Source: Streptococcus sp. 'caviae' (lineage in GTDB: Bacteria; Bacillota; Bacilli; Lactobacillales; Streptococcaceae). From it: a stretch of DNA of 64,000 bases. The stretch lies in the NCBI RefSeq assembly GCF_001937065.1, contig NZ_MOWR01000002.1, positions 248,001 through 312,000 of the forward strand, read 5' to 3'. The notes beneath the pieces are model-generated. The model did no database searches and was not told where the DNA came from. It was given only the letters and a program-made list of their open reading frames with translations. Numbering within the stretch: position 1 is the first letter of the stretch; every line of letters starts with the position of its first letter. Made by a program: the position numbers and the translations under genes. Below are positions 35,601 to 45,166 of the stretch, one piece after another.

Positions 35601-36238
35601 AGTTAGAAAAACAAATCAAACGGCTGGGACCGGTCAATTTGGACGCTATTGGTCAATATGAAGAAGTCTCTGAACGTTTGCAGTTTTTAAATGGGCAAAA
35701 AGATGATTTGGTCCGTGCCAAAGACCTTTTGCTGAGCACAATTCATGACATGGATAATGAGGTAAAGGCGCGCTTTAAGACGACCTTTGAAGCTATTCGG
35801 GAAAGCTTTAAGACGACTTTTACTCAGATGTTCGGCGGCGGCAGTGCCGATTTGCTGCTGACTGAAGGCGATTTACTGACAGCCGGTATTGATATTTCAG
35901 TACAGCCGCCAGGCAAGAAAATTCAGTCGCTCAACCTGATGTCGGGCGGTGAGAAAGCTCTGTCAGCTCTGGCACTGTTGTTTGCCATTATTCGCGTGAA
36001 GACGATTCCTTTCGTTATTTTGGATGAGGTTGAGGCGGCTCTTGATGAAGCCAACGTTAAACGCTTTGGTGATTACCTCAACCGTTTTGACAAGTCCAGC
36101 CAGTTCATCGTTGTTACCCACCGCAAGGGAACCATGTCTGCGGCTGACAGCATTTACGGTGTAACCATGCAGGAATCGGGTGTTTCAAAGATTGTCTCTG
36201 TCAAACTTAAGGAAGCAGACTCTGTTTTGCAAGACTAA
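32696..36238 (+). CDS. smc: Chromosome partition protein SMC
   Basis: The 1180-residue condensin ATPase has Walker A GPNGSGKSN near residue 32, long coiled coils (about 165-500 and 660-1000), a central hinge domain around 510-650, and the C-terminal signature LMSGGEKALSALALLFA with Walker B VILDEVEAALD. It compacts and segregates the chromosome with ScpA and ScpB, which are encoded elsewhere. Coupled to rnc by a one-base overlap, an arrangement found in many Firmicutes. Confidence 0.96.
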   Translation: MFLKEIEMQGFKSFADKTKVEFDRGVTAVVGPNGSGKSNITESLRWALGESSAKSLRGGKMPDVIFAGTENRKPLNYAQVTVVLDNSDAFIKNAQEEIRVERHIYRNGDSDYLIDGKKVRLRDIHDLFMDTGLGRDSFSIISQGRVEEIFNSKPEERRAIFEEAAGVLKYKTRKKETESKLNQTQDNLDRLDDIIYELETQIKPLEKQAKTAEEFLVLEAERKEKHLDLLVYQILNHKEQLEDQQGRLKAVKQDLQTYYQEREQLETKNQQLKGKRHNLSQQIDQKQAELLEVTRLISDYERQIELIKLESSQKAEKKQSTQERLSQLTEQKVALKDEIAEKEHKLADLETQSQQKKQAIVDLETELSRFSTDPDQMIENLREDFVRLMQDEADVSNQLTILKAEIDSQKQESENKTAEVQQLKADLDETDQRAAKEAEVLKAAKDKVQKLLADYQKAAQLVQNLEADYNQQQDLMFTLLDELKDKRARKHSLESILKSHSNFYAGVRSVLQRADQIQGIIGAVSEHLTFDKKYQTALEIALGGSSQNIIVEDEAAAKRSIDFLKRNRQGRATFLPLTTIKPRRLSEQHQTILTSSQGFLGLARDLVSFDDRLTGIFGNLLGITAIFDSVDHANQAARKLRYQVRLVTLDGTEIRPGGSFSGGASRQNNSTFIKPELDSLTKELAALEDRQSQQENKVSQAKQALDEQRAGLLELREEGNQARLSEQKAELEYQQLQARLEEQRLLYQQLTQADRLDSTLNLEKEQTNLETKLEKIAAAKEKLSQEIAQFKEDKDSIQQKTADLSQELSALRLSERDLANTERFEKSNLNRLLADLSELEKNEANMTQLLSSQEEDLDEHRLPRLEEQLTASQVKKADSAKALVRYRFELEDCEAQLEEIEASLLKANEKNEALIRSQTQLEVKIDQLSDQLRHFAGNLAEDYQLSLDEAKKQAQAVDNPEAAKTHLRQLEKQIKRLGPVNLDAIGQYEEVSERLQFLNGQKDDLVRAKDLLLSTIHDMDNEVKARFKTTFEAIRESFKTTFTQMFGGGSADLLLTEGDLLTAGIDISVQPPGKKIQSLNLMSGGEKALSALALLFAIIRVKTIPFVILDEVEAALDEANVKRFGDYLNRFDKSSQFIVVTHRKGTMSAADSIYGVTMQESGVSKIVSVKLKEADSVLQD

Positions 36239-36305
36239 GAGCTTGCCTTTCTCAAGAAATAATATGACTCTTTGCCTTTAGCGGATATTAATTTTGAGGC
36301 GGCTA

Positions 36306-36334
36306 TTGTGAAAGTCTTTGAAATTTGATAAAAT
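36306..36334 (+). promoter_or_regulatory. Promoter of pheS
   Basis: TTGTGA (36306-36311), 17 bases, TAAAAT (36329-36334) preceded by TGA as an extended -10. Transcription should begin near 36341, just before the T-box. Confidence 0.6.
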
Positions 36335-36352
36335 GATAACAATTGAATAAAA

Positions 36353-36546
36353 AAGTCTATGAGATTAGTAACTTTATGGCAGTCTGACAGGGAATGCGGG
36401 CCGTGACTGGAAGCCCGCTGGATGAAAGTTTAGTGAATTCACTCAGGCAGCAGACTTGGAAATTAAGGTCCGGCAGATGCTGGATAAAAAACGGATGGTA
36501 CCGCGTGTCAACGCTCCGATGTGAGTGAGGGCAGGCGGTTTTTTAA
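36353..36546 (+). ncRNA. T-box riboswitch controlling pheS
   Basis: Stem I is closed by AGTCT (36354-36358) and AGACT (about 36452-36456) and holds a specifier candidate TTC (36438-36440) for phenylalanine in the loop after GTGAA. The antiterminator T-box GGATGGTACCGCG lies near 36493-36504. It is followed by a terminator with arms CCGC/GCGG and CGCTC/GAGTG and a TTTTTT tail (36539-36544). Uncharged tRNA-Phe would favour read-through into pheS. Confidence 0.85.
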
Positions 36547-36640
36547 TGGACTGGCAGTTCAACGTAAAGCCGATCTTACGGCCAGAAGATTCGTTACAGC
36601 CAGCTTAGGATCGCTTATTTATACCTTATATGGAGGACGT

Positions 36641-37684
36641 ATGGATTTACAAGCACAATTAGAAGAATTAAGAACGAGCACACAGGCTCAGCTGAAGGCC
36701 ATCAAGGCTGAAAATGCTAAAGAGCTGCAGGAGCTGCGCGTCAAGGTTCTGGGGAAAAAAGGTTCCTTGACTGAACTTTTAAAAGGGCTTAAGGATTTGC
36801 CCAATGAACTGCGGCCTGTTGTTGGCAAACAGGTCAATGAGGTACGCGATGTCTTGACCAAGGCCTTTGAAGAGCAGGGCAAGATTCTTGCCGAAGCCCA
36901 AATTCAGGCCCAATTGGAATCAGAGTCGCTGGACGTTACCTTGCCCGGGCGCCAGATTTCTATGGGCAACAGGCATGTGCTTAGCCAGACCACCGAAGAG
37001 ATTGAAGATATTTTCTTAGGAATGGGCTATCAGGTTGTCGACGGCTATGAAGTTGAACAGGATTACTATAATTTTGAACGCATGAATCTGCCTAAGGATC
37101 ACCCGGCGCGTGATATGCAGGATACCTTCTATATTTCTGAAGATATTTTGCTTCGGACGCATACCAGTCCTGTACAGGCACGTACCTTGGATAAACACGA
37201 TTTTTCTAAGGGACCGCTTAAGATGATTTCACCCGGACGCGTTTTCCGCCGTGATACGGATGATGCGACACACTCCCATCAATTCCATCAAATCGAAGGT
37301 TTGGTCGTTGGTAAAAACATTTCTATGGCTGACCTCAAAGGCACTCTTGAATTGATCAGTAAGAAAATGTTTGGTGAAGACCGCAAGATTCGTCTGCGTC
37401 CATCCTATTTCCCATTTACAGAGCCGTCTGTCGAAGTTGATGTTTCCTGTTTTAAATGTGGCGGCCAAGGCTGCAATGTCTGCAAGAAAACAGGCTGGAT
37501 TGAAATTCTTGGTGCCGGCATGGTTCATCCAAGCGTCCTTGAAATGTCGGGCGTTGACTCCGAAGAATACTCAGGCTTTGCCTTTGGTCTAGGTCAGGAA
37601 CGTATTGCCATGCTGCGCTACGGCATCAATGATATCCGCGGCTTCTACCAAGGTGACAGCCGCTTTACGGAGCAGTTTAAATGA
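36641..37684 (+). CDS. pheS: Phenylalanyl-tRNA synthetase alpha subunit
   Basis: A 347-residue class II synthetase subunit with an N-terminal coiled coil (about 1-85) and motifs 2 and 3 ([36 protein letters not shown]). With PheT it forms the alpha2-beta2 enzyme. The open frame extends upstream into the T-box terminator, but GGAGGACGT before the ATG at 36641 and the normal [10 protein letters not shown] start fix the beginning. It overlaps the next gene by four bases. Confidence 0.95.
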   Translation: MDLQAQLEELRTSTQAQLKAIKAENAKELQELRVKVLGKKGSLTELLKGLKDLPNELRPVVGKQVNEVRDVLTKAFEEQGKILAEAQIQAQLESESLDVTLPGRQISMGNRHVLSQTTEEIEDIFLGMGYQVVDGYEVEQDYYNFERMNLPKDHPARDMQDTFYISEDILLRTHTSPVQARTLDKHDFSKGPLKMISPGRVFRRDTDDATHSHQFHQIEGLVVGKNISMADLKGTLELISKKMFGEDRKIRLRPSYFPFTEPSVEVDVSCFKCGGQGCNVCKKTGWIEILGAGMVHPSVLEMSGVDSEEYSGFAFGLGQERIAMLRYGINDIRGFYQGDSRFTEQFK

Positions 37685-38202
37685 TAACAATTGAGCCCAT
37701 TTTACTAGAAGAAGTTGAAACGCTAAGGGAACTTGCCATCAAAACCTTTCGGGAAACCTTTGAACACGATAATACCGAGGAGCAGCTGCAGGCATTTTTT
37801 GATTCGGATTTATCAACCGCTGTTTTGTCTAAAGAGCTGGCAGATTCTGAATCCCAGAACTATTTTATTAAGATGGATGGCCGTATCGCTGGTTTTCTCA
37901 AACTTAATCAAGGCTCAGCTCAGACCGAACAAAAGCTTGATAATGCTATTGAAATTCAGCGGGTTTACATTCTCAAAGCCTTTCAAGGACAAGGTCTAGG
38001 GAAAAAATTACTAGAATTTGCGCTGGAGAAAGCATCTGCCTCAGGCTGTGACTGGGCATGGCTGGGCGTCTGGGAATATAATTTTAAGGCGCAGGCCTTA
38101 TACAAAAAATATGGTTTTGAGCGCTTTAGTCAGCACCGTTTTATGGTCGGTGACAAGGCTGATACCGATTGGCTGCTGAAGAAAAGCCTTAAACAAGCAT
38201 GA
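37681..38202 (+). CDS. GNAT family N-acetyltransferase
   Basis: A 173-residue acetyl-CoA-dependent transferase with the GNAT A motif in [22 protein letters not shown] (the GQGLGK pyrophosphate loop) and a C-terminal [16 protein letters not shown] region. The substrate is unknown. It overlaps pheS by ATGA and is therefore cotranslated with it, under T-box control. It separates pheS from pheT, an order also remembered from S. mutans. Confidence 0.88.
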   Translation: MITIEPILLEEVETLRELAIKTFRETFEHDNTEEQLQAFFDSDLSTAVLSKELADSESQNYFIKMDGRIAGFLKLNQGSAQTEQKLDNAIEIQRVYILKAFQGQGLGKKLLEFALEKASASGCDWAWLGVWEYNFKAQALYKKYGFERFSQHRFMVGDKADTDWLLKKSLKQA

Positions 38203-38245
38203 GTCTGTCATTCAGATGTCTAAACTAAAAAGGAAGGAATTAAAG

Positions 38246-38363
38246 AAGCCTCTTGCGGGAAGCTGGAATGTTGAACGTTTTCTGGCTCAAATATCAGTCT
38301 GTCTTTATCTTTAAAGATCAACTATTTTCGCCTTCTGATAAGGCATGAGGCTTTTTCTGTTTT
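38246..38363 (+). terminator. Long-loop terminator-like hairpin before pheT
   Basis: AAGCCTCTTGC (38246-38256) pairs with GCATGAGGCTT (38343-38353) with one mismatch, followed by TTTCTGTTTT. The loop holds ATCTTTAAAGAT. The pheT ATG follows only five bases later, and no Shine-Dalgarno lies at normal spacing. Confidence 0.5.
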
Positions 38364-38367
38364 AATT

Positions 38368-40773
38368 ATGTTAGTAAGTTATAAATGGTTAAAAAAATTG
38401 GTTGACATTGATGTTCCCAGTCAGGAATTGGCTGAGAAAATGTCAACAACGGGTATTGAAGTTGAAGGAGTTGAGGTACCGGCTCAAGGGCTTTCTAAGC
38501 TTGTAGTCGGTCAGGTGCTTTCCTGCCAGGATGTTCCGGAAACCCATCTGCACCTTTGTCAGGTCGATACTGGTGATGAGGAAACTAGGCAGATTATCTG
38601 CGGTGCTCCCAATATCAAGTCTGGCATTAAGGTAATCGTAGCACTTCCGGGAGCCCGCATTGCCGATAATTATAAAATCAAAAAAGGCAAGATTCGCGGC
38701 ATGGAGTCACTCGGTATGATCTGCTCCCTCCAAGAGCTGGGACTTTCTGATTCGATTATTCCTAAGGAATTTTCAGACGGCATTCAAATCCTGCCTGAAG
38801 ATGCAGTTCCTGGAGACAGTATTTTCCCTTATCTTGATTTGGATGATGAAATTATCGAACTGTCCATTACACCTAACAGGGCGGATGCTCTGTCCATGCG
38901 CGGCGTTGCCCACGAAGTGGCCGCCATCTACGATAAAAGCGTTCACTTTGAAGAGAAAACGCTGCATGAAAGTGAGAAAAAGGCAGCCGATCTTATCAAG
39001 GTAGCCATCGAATCTGACGGTGTCCTGACCTACAAGGCCCGCGTTCTTGAAAATGTTATCATCAAACCAAGTCCTCAGTGGCTGCAAAACCTACTGATGA
39101 ATGCGGGAATCCGCCCCATCAATAATGTTGTTGACGTAACCAATTATGTTTTGCTGTATTTTGGTCAGCCCATGCATGCCTTTGATCTGGACAAATTTGA
39201 AGCAGATACGATTATTGCCCGTCGGGCGCGCCAAGGTGAAAAGTTGGTGACCCTTGACGGGGAAGAACGCGATTTAATTGATGAAGACCTCGTCATCACC
39301 GTGGCAGACAAGCCGGTTGCTTTGGCTGGGGTCATGGGCGGCGCCTCAACTGAAATTGACGCAGCTTCAAAAAATATTGTTCTTGAAGCGGCTGTCTTTG
39401 ACGGCAAAGCTGTCCGCAAGACCAGCAGCCGCTTGAATTTGCGTTCTGAGAGTTCATCACGGTTTGAAAAGGGTGTTAATTACAGCGATGTTGTTGAGGC
39501 TCTCGATTTTGCGGCTGCCATGATTGCCGAATTGGCTAACGCTGAAATCCTGTCTGGTCAAGTCAGCGCCGGTGCTGTGCCGACAGATGATGTCAAAGTG
39601 TCAACGACTCTTGATTATGTTAACGTTCGTTTGGGAACTGATTTGACCTATTCGGATATTGAGGCTGTCTTTGCCCGCCTGGGCTTTGGTCTGTCTGGAA
39701 ATGAGGATTCCTTTACGGTTTCTGTTCCGCGCCGCCGCTGGGACATCAGCATTCAGGCCGATTTGGTTGAGGAAATTGCTCGGATTTATGGCTATGACAA
39801 ATTGCCAACAACTCTGCCAAAGGCTGACGGAACTGTAGGGGAATTGACACAGACACAAAAACTCCGCCGCAAATTGAGAAGTTTAGCTGAGGGTGCCGGG
39901 CTGTCAGAAATTATTTCCTATGCGCTGACAACACCGGAAAAAGCGGTAGCTTTCACGCCTAATCCGACAAAATTGACAGAGCTGCTCTGGCCCATGACTG
40001 TTGAGCGTTCGGCTCTGCGTCAAAATATGGTCTCTGGTATGCTCGATACGATTGCCTACAATGTGGCTCGTAAAAGCAGCAACCTTGCCCTCTATGAAAT
40101 CGGCAAAGTATTTGAACAAACGGCTGACCCTCAAAAAGACCTGCCTCAGGAAATCGATACTTTTGCCATAGCTCTGACCGGTCTGACTGCCGAAAAAGAT
40201 TTTCAGACTCAGGCCGTTCCGGTGGACTTCTTTTATGCTAAGGGAATTGTTGAAGCGATTTTGACAAAACTGGATCTCAGTGTTCAGTTTGTCGCTGCCA
40301 AAGAAATGCCCAATATGCATCCGGGACGCACAGCCCTGATTGAACTGGACGGGCAGGTCATCGGTTATCTGGGACAAGTGCACCCGCAGACTGCTAAAGA
40401 CTATAATATCCCTGAAACCTATGTGGCAGAACTGAATCTGGGTGCTCTGGAAGCGGCCCTCAAACCGTCTGTGGTCTTTGAAGATATTACGAAGTTCCCG
40501 GCTGTTTCTCGCGATATTGCCTTGCTGCTTCCTGAAAAGGTCAGTCATCAGGACATTTTAGATGCCATTGCCGCCAGTGGTGTGAAACGCTTGATTAAGG
40601 TGAAACTCTTTGATGTTTATGCCGGTAAAACGATTGAAGCGGGCAAAAAATCCATGGCCTACAGCCTGACCTTCCAAAATCCAAATGACAATTTAACAGA
40701 TGAAGAAGTTGCTAAATATATGGATAAAATCACCAAGTCTCTGACCGAACGACTGGGGGCAGAAGTGCGCTAA
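38368..40773 (+). CDS. pheT: Phenylalanyl-tRNA synthetase beta subunit
   Basis: The 801-residue subunit has a tRNA-binding EMAP-like domain (about 40-150), B3/B4 editing region, B5 domain (about 400-475) and C-terminal anticodon-binding FDX domain (about 705-800). The N-terminus [15 protein letters not shown] is the usual one, so the ATG is accepted although its ribosome-binding site is poor. It pairs with PheS but is 680 bases away from it, behind an acetyltransferase gene and a hairpin. Confidence 0.95.
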   Translation: MLVSYKWLKKLVDIDVPSQELAEKMSTTGIEVEGVEVPAQGLSKLVVGQVLSCQDVPETHLHLCQVDTGDEETRQIICGAPNIKSGIKVIVALPGARIADNYKIKKGKIRGMESLGMICSLQELGLSDSIIPKEFSDGIQILPEDAVPGDSIFPYLDLDDEIIELSITPNRADALSMRGVAHEVAAIYDKSVHFEEKTLHESEKKAADLIKVAIESDGVLTYKARVLENVIIKPSPQWLQNLLMNAGIRPINNVVDVTNYVLLYFGQPMHAFDLDKFEADTIIARRARQGEKLVTLDGEERDLIDEDLVITVADKPVALAGVMGGASTEIDAASKNIVLEAAVFDGKAVRKTSSRLNLRSESSSRFEKGVNYSDVVEALDFAAAMIAELANAEILSGQVSAGAVPTDDVKVSTTLDYVNVRLGTDLTYSDIEAVFARLGFGLSGNEDSFTVSVPRRRWDISIQADLVEEIARIYGYDKLPTTLPKADGTVGELTQTQKLRRKLRSLAEGAGLSEIISYALTTPEKAVAFTPNPTKLTELLWPMTVERSALRQNMVSGMLDTIAYNVARKSSNLALYEIGKVFEQTADPQKDLPQEIDTFAIALTGLTAEKDFQTQAVPVDFFYAKGIVEAILTKLDLSVQFVAAKEMPNMHPGRTALIELDGQVIGYLGQVHPQTAKDYNIPETYVAELNLGALEAALKPSVVFEDITKFPAVSRDIALLLPEKVSHQDILDAIAASGVKRLIKVKLFDVYAGKTIEAGKKSMAYSLTFQNPNDNLTDEEVAKYMDKITKSLTERLGAEVR

Positions 40774-40804
40774 AATTGCCTTGCCTAGTGATTGTTACTC
40801 CTAT

Positions 40805-40856
40805 GAAAAGGGTGGAACTCAACCGATAACCCTTCGGTTGGGCTCCACCCTTTTGT
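40805..40856. terminator. Bidirectional terminator between pheT and the nucleotidase gene
   Basis: AAAAGGGTGGA with AACTCAACCG pairs with CGGTTGGGCTCCACCCTTTT around a short loop; strong stem, runs of A and T on both sides. Confidence 0.9.
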
Positions 40857-40881
40857 TAATAAGACTTTTAATGATTGGAGG

Positions 40882-43431
40882 TTAGTCTTTCTTGTTTTTC
40901 TTCATAAAGAGACCTGCCAGAGCAATGAAACTGTAACCAAATAAACTGTATAGCACACTGTGAGATGCGCTTGTATGCGGCAAAGTCGATTGAGATGCTG
41001 TTTGACGATTGCGGGTAGGGGCTTTGTCTGCTGTTTTCAAGGATGTAACGGTGCTGCCAGCTTTAGCAGCGGCTGCTTGAGTTTCAGCGTAAGCCTTGGC
41101 TACCAGATTATAGATATCTTGCTGTCTGTCTTGATTCAAAGAAATCATAACAGTCGGCTTAGCAGCTGTCGGAGCCGGTACTTTAGGATCCCTATAGGTG
41201 TAGCGGTACTCTCCGAAACCTTGAGAAGCGGACGGACCGACATAGGTGATTTCAGCATGGTCAGCTAAGTATTTTTGGGCATTTTCAGAAGAAAGAAAAC
41301 GAATATCTAAGCCCTTAATACTGTCTGTAAATGACCAGTTGCTATCGGCTGAAGGATTGATGGTTTTTTCAGAGACAATATAATCAATAATGGCCTGACG
41401 GTTTTCCAGATTGAGCAGGCGTTTTTCAGCGGCATCTCTGACACCTGGGAAATTGCCTGTTGCCCGGTAATTATTGCTGATGACAATAAAGGTTTGGTTA
41501 GGATCAATCGGCTTTCCCTTGTACTGAAGCTCACGGACACGGCTGGCAGCAGGATTGATCAGATTGCCTTCCTCATCGTATTTGTTTGGCTGTGTGACAT
41601 CAAATTTATAGGTCAAACCGTCAATGACATCAAAGTTATAGGAGCGGTAGTTGCTGTTAATCAGCTGCTGAGGTTCACTCTTGTTAGGATCTATCTGGTT
41701 AAACTGTCCGGCAGACATTTCCAGCCACTCCTTAATTTGAGCACCTGTCAGTTTAATAATAGCCGTGACATTGTCGTAGAGGTAGAGATCAGCAACATTT
41801 TTAATAGCGAGCGATCCGGCCGGAATATCAGTGTAGTAGCTAGCATCCCCGCGCGTCCCTGCCTTAAACGGCGCAGCAGCTGAGAGAATTGGGAGATTGG
41901 CATCGGCAGTGCCGGCTAATTCTTTCTTGCCGTACCAGATCTGTGCATTATTTACAATTTGAATGGACGGATCATCCAGCACCTGAGCGAAGTAACTGTT
42001 GATTGGCGCTGTTGTTTCGCCAACCTTTTGGCGGACATAGTTTATCGTACCCTGGTGCTCTTCCCGGACCATATCAATCAGTTCTTGATCGGCAATGGAC
42101 GAGGCAGTGTCAATTTTACGGAGCTTGGATTTGCTGCTTTTTACCTGCCACTTGCCGTCTGTATAAGTGAGCGTCATATCCATAATCCCAAGGTGATCAC
42201 CGAATTTTCCAGCCATGACAACCGGTTTGCCGTTGATGAGACCGTTAATATCGTCAACACCTTTATATTTAGCGTAAAAACTGCTGCCATCGCCATTAGG
42301 AAAATCGGCATGCGAATGTCCCGTAGCGACAGCATCAACACCGTCAATACCAGCGAGGAAATAGCCCTCGTTTTCTTCGCCGTTTTCGTACTGGTCATCC
42401 CCAATACCCGAATGCGCCAGGACCAAAACAATATCAGCACCGGCTTCCTTCATGCTTGGGACAATGGTTTTAACAGCTTCAACCGGATCATCGACGGTAA
42501 CCTTGCCTTCAAGATTGGCCTTATCCCAAACTAAAATCTGCCGTGGCAGAACACCTGTAATGCCTATTTTGATGGTCGTTTCTTGGCCTGCCGTGTCTGT
42601 GAAGACTTTATTGAGAAGGATATAAGGCTGGAAATAGTAATGGCCTGTGCGGGCATCGCGGACATTGGCATTGATGATGGGAACATCAGATGTATTAACC
42701 ATACGGTTGAGGAAATCAAGTCCGTAGTTAAATTCGTGGTTGCCTAGAGTTTCAGCATCATAACCCAGTTTTTTAAAGGCCTCATACATGGGGTGGGTCT
42801 GCCCTTCTTTAACAGGATTAATGAGAGCTTTATAGGTGCCAAAAGGTGTTCCCTGAATGGTATCTCCGCTGTCAACAAGAATGATATTGCTGTTTTCCTT
42901 GCGGGCTTCTTCAATAAGTATGGCTGTTTTAGCAAGACCCACAGTTTGAGATACCTTATCTTGATAGTAGTCATAGTTGACCAGATTGGTGTGGAGGTCG
43001 GTTGTTGAGAGAATGCGCATATCCACGGTTTGACCTTCAACAGGGTCAGGTGTTTTAACAGCTTCTTTAACTGGCGCAGCTGCTGCAGCCGGCGTATTGA
43101 CCCTAGGTGCGGCAGTGTCTGCTTCCTTTGCTGTAGTTTCTGAGCTTCTGCCGGCTGGGGGAGCAGTCTCAGCAGGAGCCGTTTGAGCTGTCTCTGCTTG
43201 TGCAGGGGCTGGACCAGCTTGTTGGGCTGGGCTGTCAGAAATTCCCGAAGCAGGCAAGGCAGCGTCTCCCGTATTATCTGCAAGGGCTGTATTGCTGTCT
43301 GCTGCCGGTGAAGCAGCACTGATATCATTAGCAGCAGATGTGTCATCTGCCCGAGCAACAAGGCCTGTACCGCTGGCCGCAGCAAAAAGAGAAAGCACTA
43401 ATACACTCTTAGACAAATACTGTTTGGACAT
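40882..43431 (-). CDS. Surface 2',3'-cyclic-nucleotide phosphodiesterase / nucleotidase (CpdB/SntA type)
   Basis: An 849-residue exported enzyme. Signal peptide (about 1-28), an Ala/Pro-rich linker (about 30-135), then a calcineurin-like phosphoesterase domain with STTDLHTNL, VDSGDTIQG and GNHEFNYG, and a C-terminal 5'-nucleotidase domain (about 480-760). In streptococci such CpdB/SntA proteins break down cyclic dinucleotides and nucleotides outside the cell. The cell-wall sorting region reads LPHTS, then a membrane helix and KKNKKD; the usual glycine is replaced by serine (codon 40969-40971). AAAGGAG precedes the ATG. Confidence 0.87.
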   Translation of the reverse strand: MSKQYLSKSVLVLSLFAAASGTGLVARADDTSAANDISAASPAADSNTALADNTGDAALPASGISDSPAQQAGPAPAQAETAQTAPAETAPPAGRSSETTAKEADTAAPRVNTPAAAAAPVKEAVKTPDPVEGQTVDMRILSTTDLHTNLVNYDYYQDKVSQTVGLAKTAILIEEARKENSNIILVDSGDTIQGTPFGTYKALINPVKEGQTHPMYEAFKKLGYDAETLGNHEFNYGLDFLNRMVNTSDVPIINANVRDARTGHYYFQPYILLNKVFTDTAGQETTIKIGITGVLPRQILVWDKANLEGKVTVDDPVEAVKTIVPSMKEAGADIVLVLAHSGIGDDQYENGEENEGYFLAGIDGVDAVATGHSHADFPNGDGSSFYAKYKGVDDINGLINGKPVVMAGKFGDHLGIMDMTLTYTDGKWQVKSSKSKLRKIDTASSIADQELIDMVREEHQGTINYVRQKVGETTAPINSYFAQVLDDPSIQIVNNAQIWYGKKELAGTADANLPILSAAAPFKAGTRGDASYYTDIPAGSLAIKNVADLYLYDNVTAIIKLTGAQIKEWLEMSAGQFNQIDPNKSEPQQLINSNYRSYNFDVIDGLTYKFDVTQPNKYDEEGNLINPAASRVRELQYKGKPIDPNQTFIVISNNYRATGNFPGVRDAAEKRLLNLENRQAIIDYIVSEKTINPSADSNWSFTDSIKGLDIRFLSSENAQKYLADHAEITYVGPSASQGFGEYRYTYRDPKVPAPTAAKPTVMISLNQDRQQDIYNLVAKAYAETQAAAAKAGSTVTSLKTADKAPTRNRQTASQSTLPHTSASHSVLYSLFGYSFIALAGLFMKKNKKD

Positions 43432-43468
43432 AGTAATCTCCTTTATTTAAAAATATCCTTCGGTTTCT

Positions 43469-43497
43469 ATTATACAAAAAGAAAGCCCTTTCAGTAA
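43469..43497 (-). promoter_or_regulatory. Promoter of the nucleotidase gene
   Basis: TATAAT (43469-43474, minus strand) with TTACTG 17 bases upstream. Confidence 0.5.
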
Positions 43498-43595
43498 AAT
43501 AGAAGGCGAAAAATGAAGTAAAAAGTATGAAAGCCAGATTTCTATCCATATTTTTGAAAGATGAGGATAAGCATTGAATCAGGGAGATCCAACAA

Positions 43596-43624
43596 AAAAA
43601 GACTGAAAGCAAAATGTCAGTCCT
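43596..43624 (-). terminator. Terminator of the tetR-type gene
   Basis: On the minus strand GGACTGA and TCAGTC pair and are followed by TTTTTTTG. The remaining bases between the nucleotidase and regulator genes (43498-43747) hold no recognisable feature. Confidence 0.6.
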
Positions 43625-43747
43625 TAATACTAATAGTTAAACAGCGCTAAATCAAGCAATCCTCTATATATCTGCCATTATCGATTTTTATCCCAGCTGG
43701 AGGCTGTATTTTGCCGGCAGCCGATTCCCTATCTTTTATGTATCCGT

Positions 43748-44296
43748 TTAATAAATACCAAAGGCATGGTCAATCTTGGTAATCATTGAGGCGATTTCTT
43801 CCGGTGATTCGCGCACGCCGTTTTTAATCCAGAGGACGACAATGCTCTCAATAGCTGCAGCCAGACTGCTGACAGCATATATTTCCGGCAGCTGCATACT
43901 GTCCTTGATTTTTTTGACAGAAGAGGGATTGCTGTGAATCACCTCTTCTAAAAAATGGCGGACTTTTTTAGGAAAATCAATGAAAGACAGCTGGGAAACG
44001 ATTTTGAAAAAACTCACATACTCCTGTTTGATATGATACAGAGCTTTTGTGATGGAATCTTGATTGGCAAAGCTATTATTCGTGAAAATTGCCGCAAAAC
44101 GCTGCGTGACCTCCTGGGCGATGGAATCTGCCAAATCATTTTTATCCAGGTAGTGCAGATAAAAGGTACCGCGGTTGATGCCTGCAAGACGTGTGATGTC
44201 ACTGATGCTGACTTCTGAGAAACTCTTTTTGTCAAGCAAGGTAATAAAAGCGGCTTTGATTTTAGCTTCACTCTGCGTTTGACGTGCTTGGCTCAT
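43748..44296 (-). CDS. TetR/AcrR family transcriptional regulator
   Basis: A 182-residue repressor with the N-terminal TetR helix-turn-helix (FSEVSISDITRLAGINRGTFYLHYLDKNDL region) and a variable ligand domain. The ATG at 44296 is preferred because GAGGAG lies eight bases before it; a TTG further up is in frame. It is divergent from the ABC exporter genes, and repeats in the shared spacer look like its operators, so it probably represses both. The ligand is unknown. Confidence 0.87.
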   Translation of the reverse strand: MSQARQTQSEAKIKAAFITLLDKKSFSEVSISDITRLAGINRGTFYLHYLDKNDLADSIAQEVTQRFAAIFTNNSFANQDSITKALYHIKQEYVSFFKIVSQLSFIDFPKKVRHFLEEVIHSNPSSVKKIKDSMQLPEIYAVSSLAAAIESIVVLWIKNGVRESPEEIASMITKIDHAFGIY

Positions 44297-44341
44297 ATTG
44301 ATACTCCTCATCAAAAAGCAGGATTTTAGAAAAATAATTTC

Positions 44342-44434
44342 TTAAATCAACAGAATGTTTATTTTTGTTCTTGTCATTTTGTCACAAGCATTATACAATA
44401 AGCACCGTATTAAATCAACAGACTGTCTAGTCTG
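44342..44434. promoter_or_regulatory. Divergent tetR/ABC control region with paired operator-like repeats
   Basis: TTAAATCAACAGA-TGT occurs twice as a direct repeat (44342-44358 and 44410-44426). The second overlaps the inverted repeat CAGACTGTCTAGTCTG (44419-44434). The ABC promoter TTGTCA (44371-44376), 17 bases, TACAAT (44394-44399) lies between them. Confidence 0.65.
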
Positions 44435-44455
44435 ATAGATTTGAGGGGGAATTTT

Positions 44456-45157
44456 ATGGCTTATATCGAAGTGAAAAATACTTATAAACGCTATCAAACA
44501 GGCGATACAGAAATTACAGCCAATAATAATGTTAATTTTACCATTGAAAAAGGAGAGCTGGTGATTATTTTAGGCGCTTCGGGAGCCGGCAAATCAACAG
44601 TGCTGAATATTCTGGGAGGCATGGATACCAGTGATGAGGGACAGGTTATTATTGACGGTCAGGATATCGCGGGTTACAGTGCCAAGCAGCGAACAGCCTA
44701 CCGCCGCACAGATGTCGGCTTTGTTTTCCAGTTTTACAACTTGGTGCCCAATCTGACCGCCAAAGAAAATGTAGAGCTGGCTTCAGAAATTGTTTCTGAT
44801 GCGCGGGATGCTGCAGCGACGCTTGAAAGTGTCGGTTTGGGAAAACGTCTCAATAATTTTCCTGCTCAGCTTTCAGGCGGAGAGCAGCAGCGTGTGGCCA
44901 TTGCGCGTGCGGTGGCTAAAAATCCTAAAATTCTGCTTTGCGATGAACCGACAGGAGCGCTTGATTACAAGACAGGCAAACAGGTTTTAAAAATTTTGCA
45001 AAATATGTCGCAGGAACAGGGAGCAACTGTTATTATCGTCACTCATAACAGCTCGCTGGCACCAATTGCAGACCGGGTCATTTATATGCATGATGCACAA
45101 GTGACTGAGATAAAAACCAACCCATCCCCGCAGGACATTGACCTGATTGAATACTAG
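44456..45157 (+). CDS. ABC transporter ATP-binding protein (LolD/MacB type)
   Basis: A 233-residue ATPase with Walker [10 protein letters not shown], signature [14 protein letters not shown] and Walker [13 protein letters not shown], of the family that drives FtsX-type permeases. GAGGGGGA before the ATG at 44456 selects this start over one 15 bases upstream. It lies 9 bases before the permease gene and is divergent from the TetR gene. Confidence 0.92.
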   Translation: MAYIEVKNTYKRYQTGDTEITANNNVNFTIEKGELVIILGASGAGKSTVLNILGGMDTSDEGQVIIDGQDIAGYSAKQRTAYRRTDVGFVFQFYNLVPNLTAKENVELASEIVSDARDAAATLESVGLGKRLNNFPAQLSGGEQQRVAIARAVAKNPKILLCDEPTGALDYKTGKQVLKILQNMSQEQGATVIIVTHNSSLAPIADRVIYMHDAQVTEIKTNPSPQDIDLIEY

Positions 45158-45166
45158 GAGGCGGGA

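Noticed and set aside
39904..40548. 214-residue minus-strand frame opposite pheT
   Set aside because: No ribosome-binding site or known domain; pheT is complete on the other strand.
42744..43385. 213-residue minus-strand frame inside the nucleotidase gene
   Set aside because: Leu/Gln-rich shadow frame of the Ala/Pro-rich linker of the real gene on the same strand.
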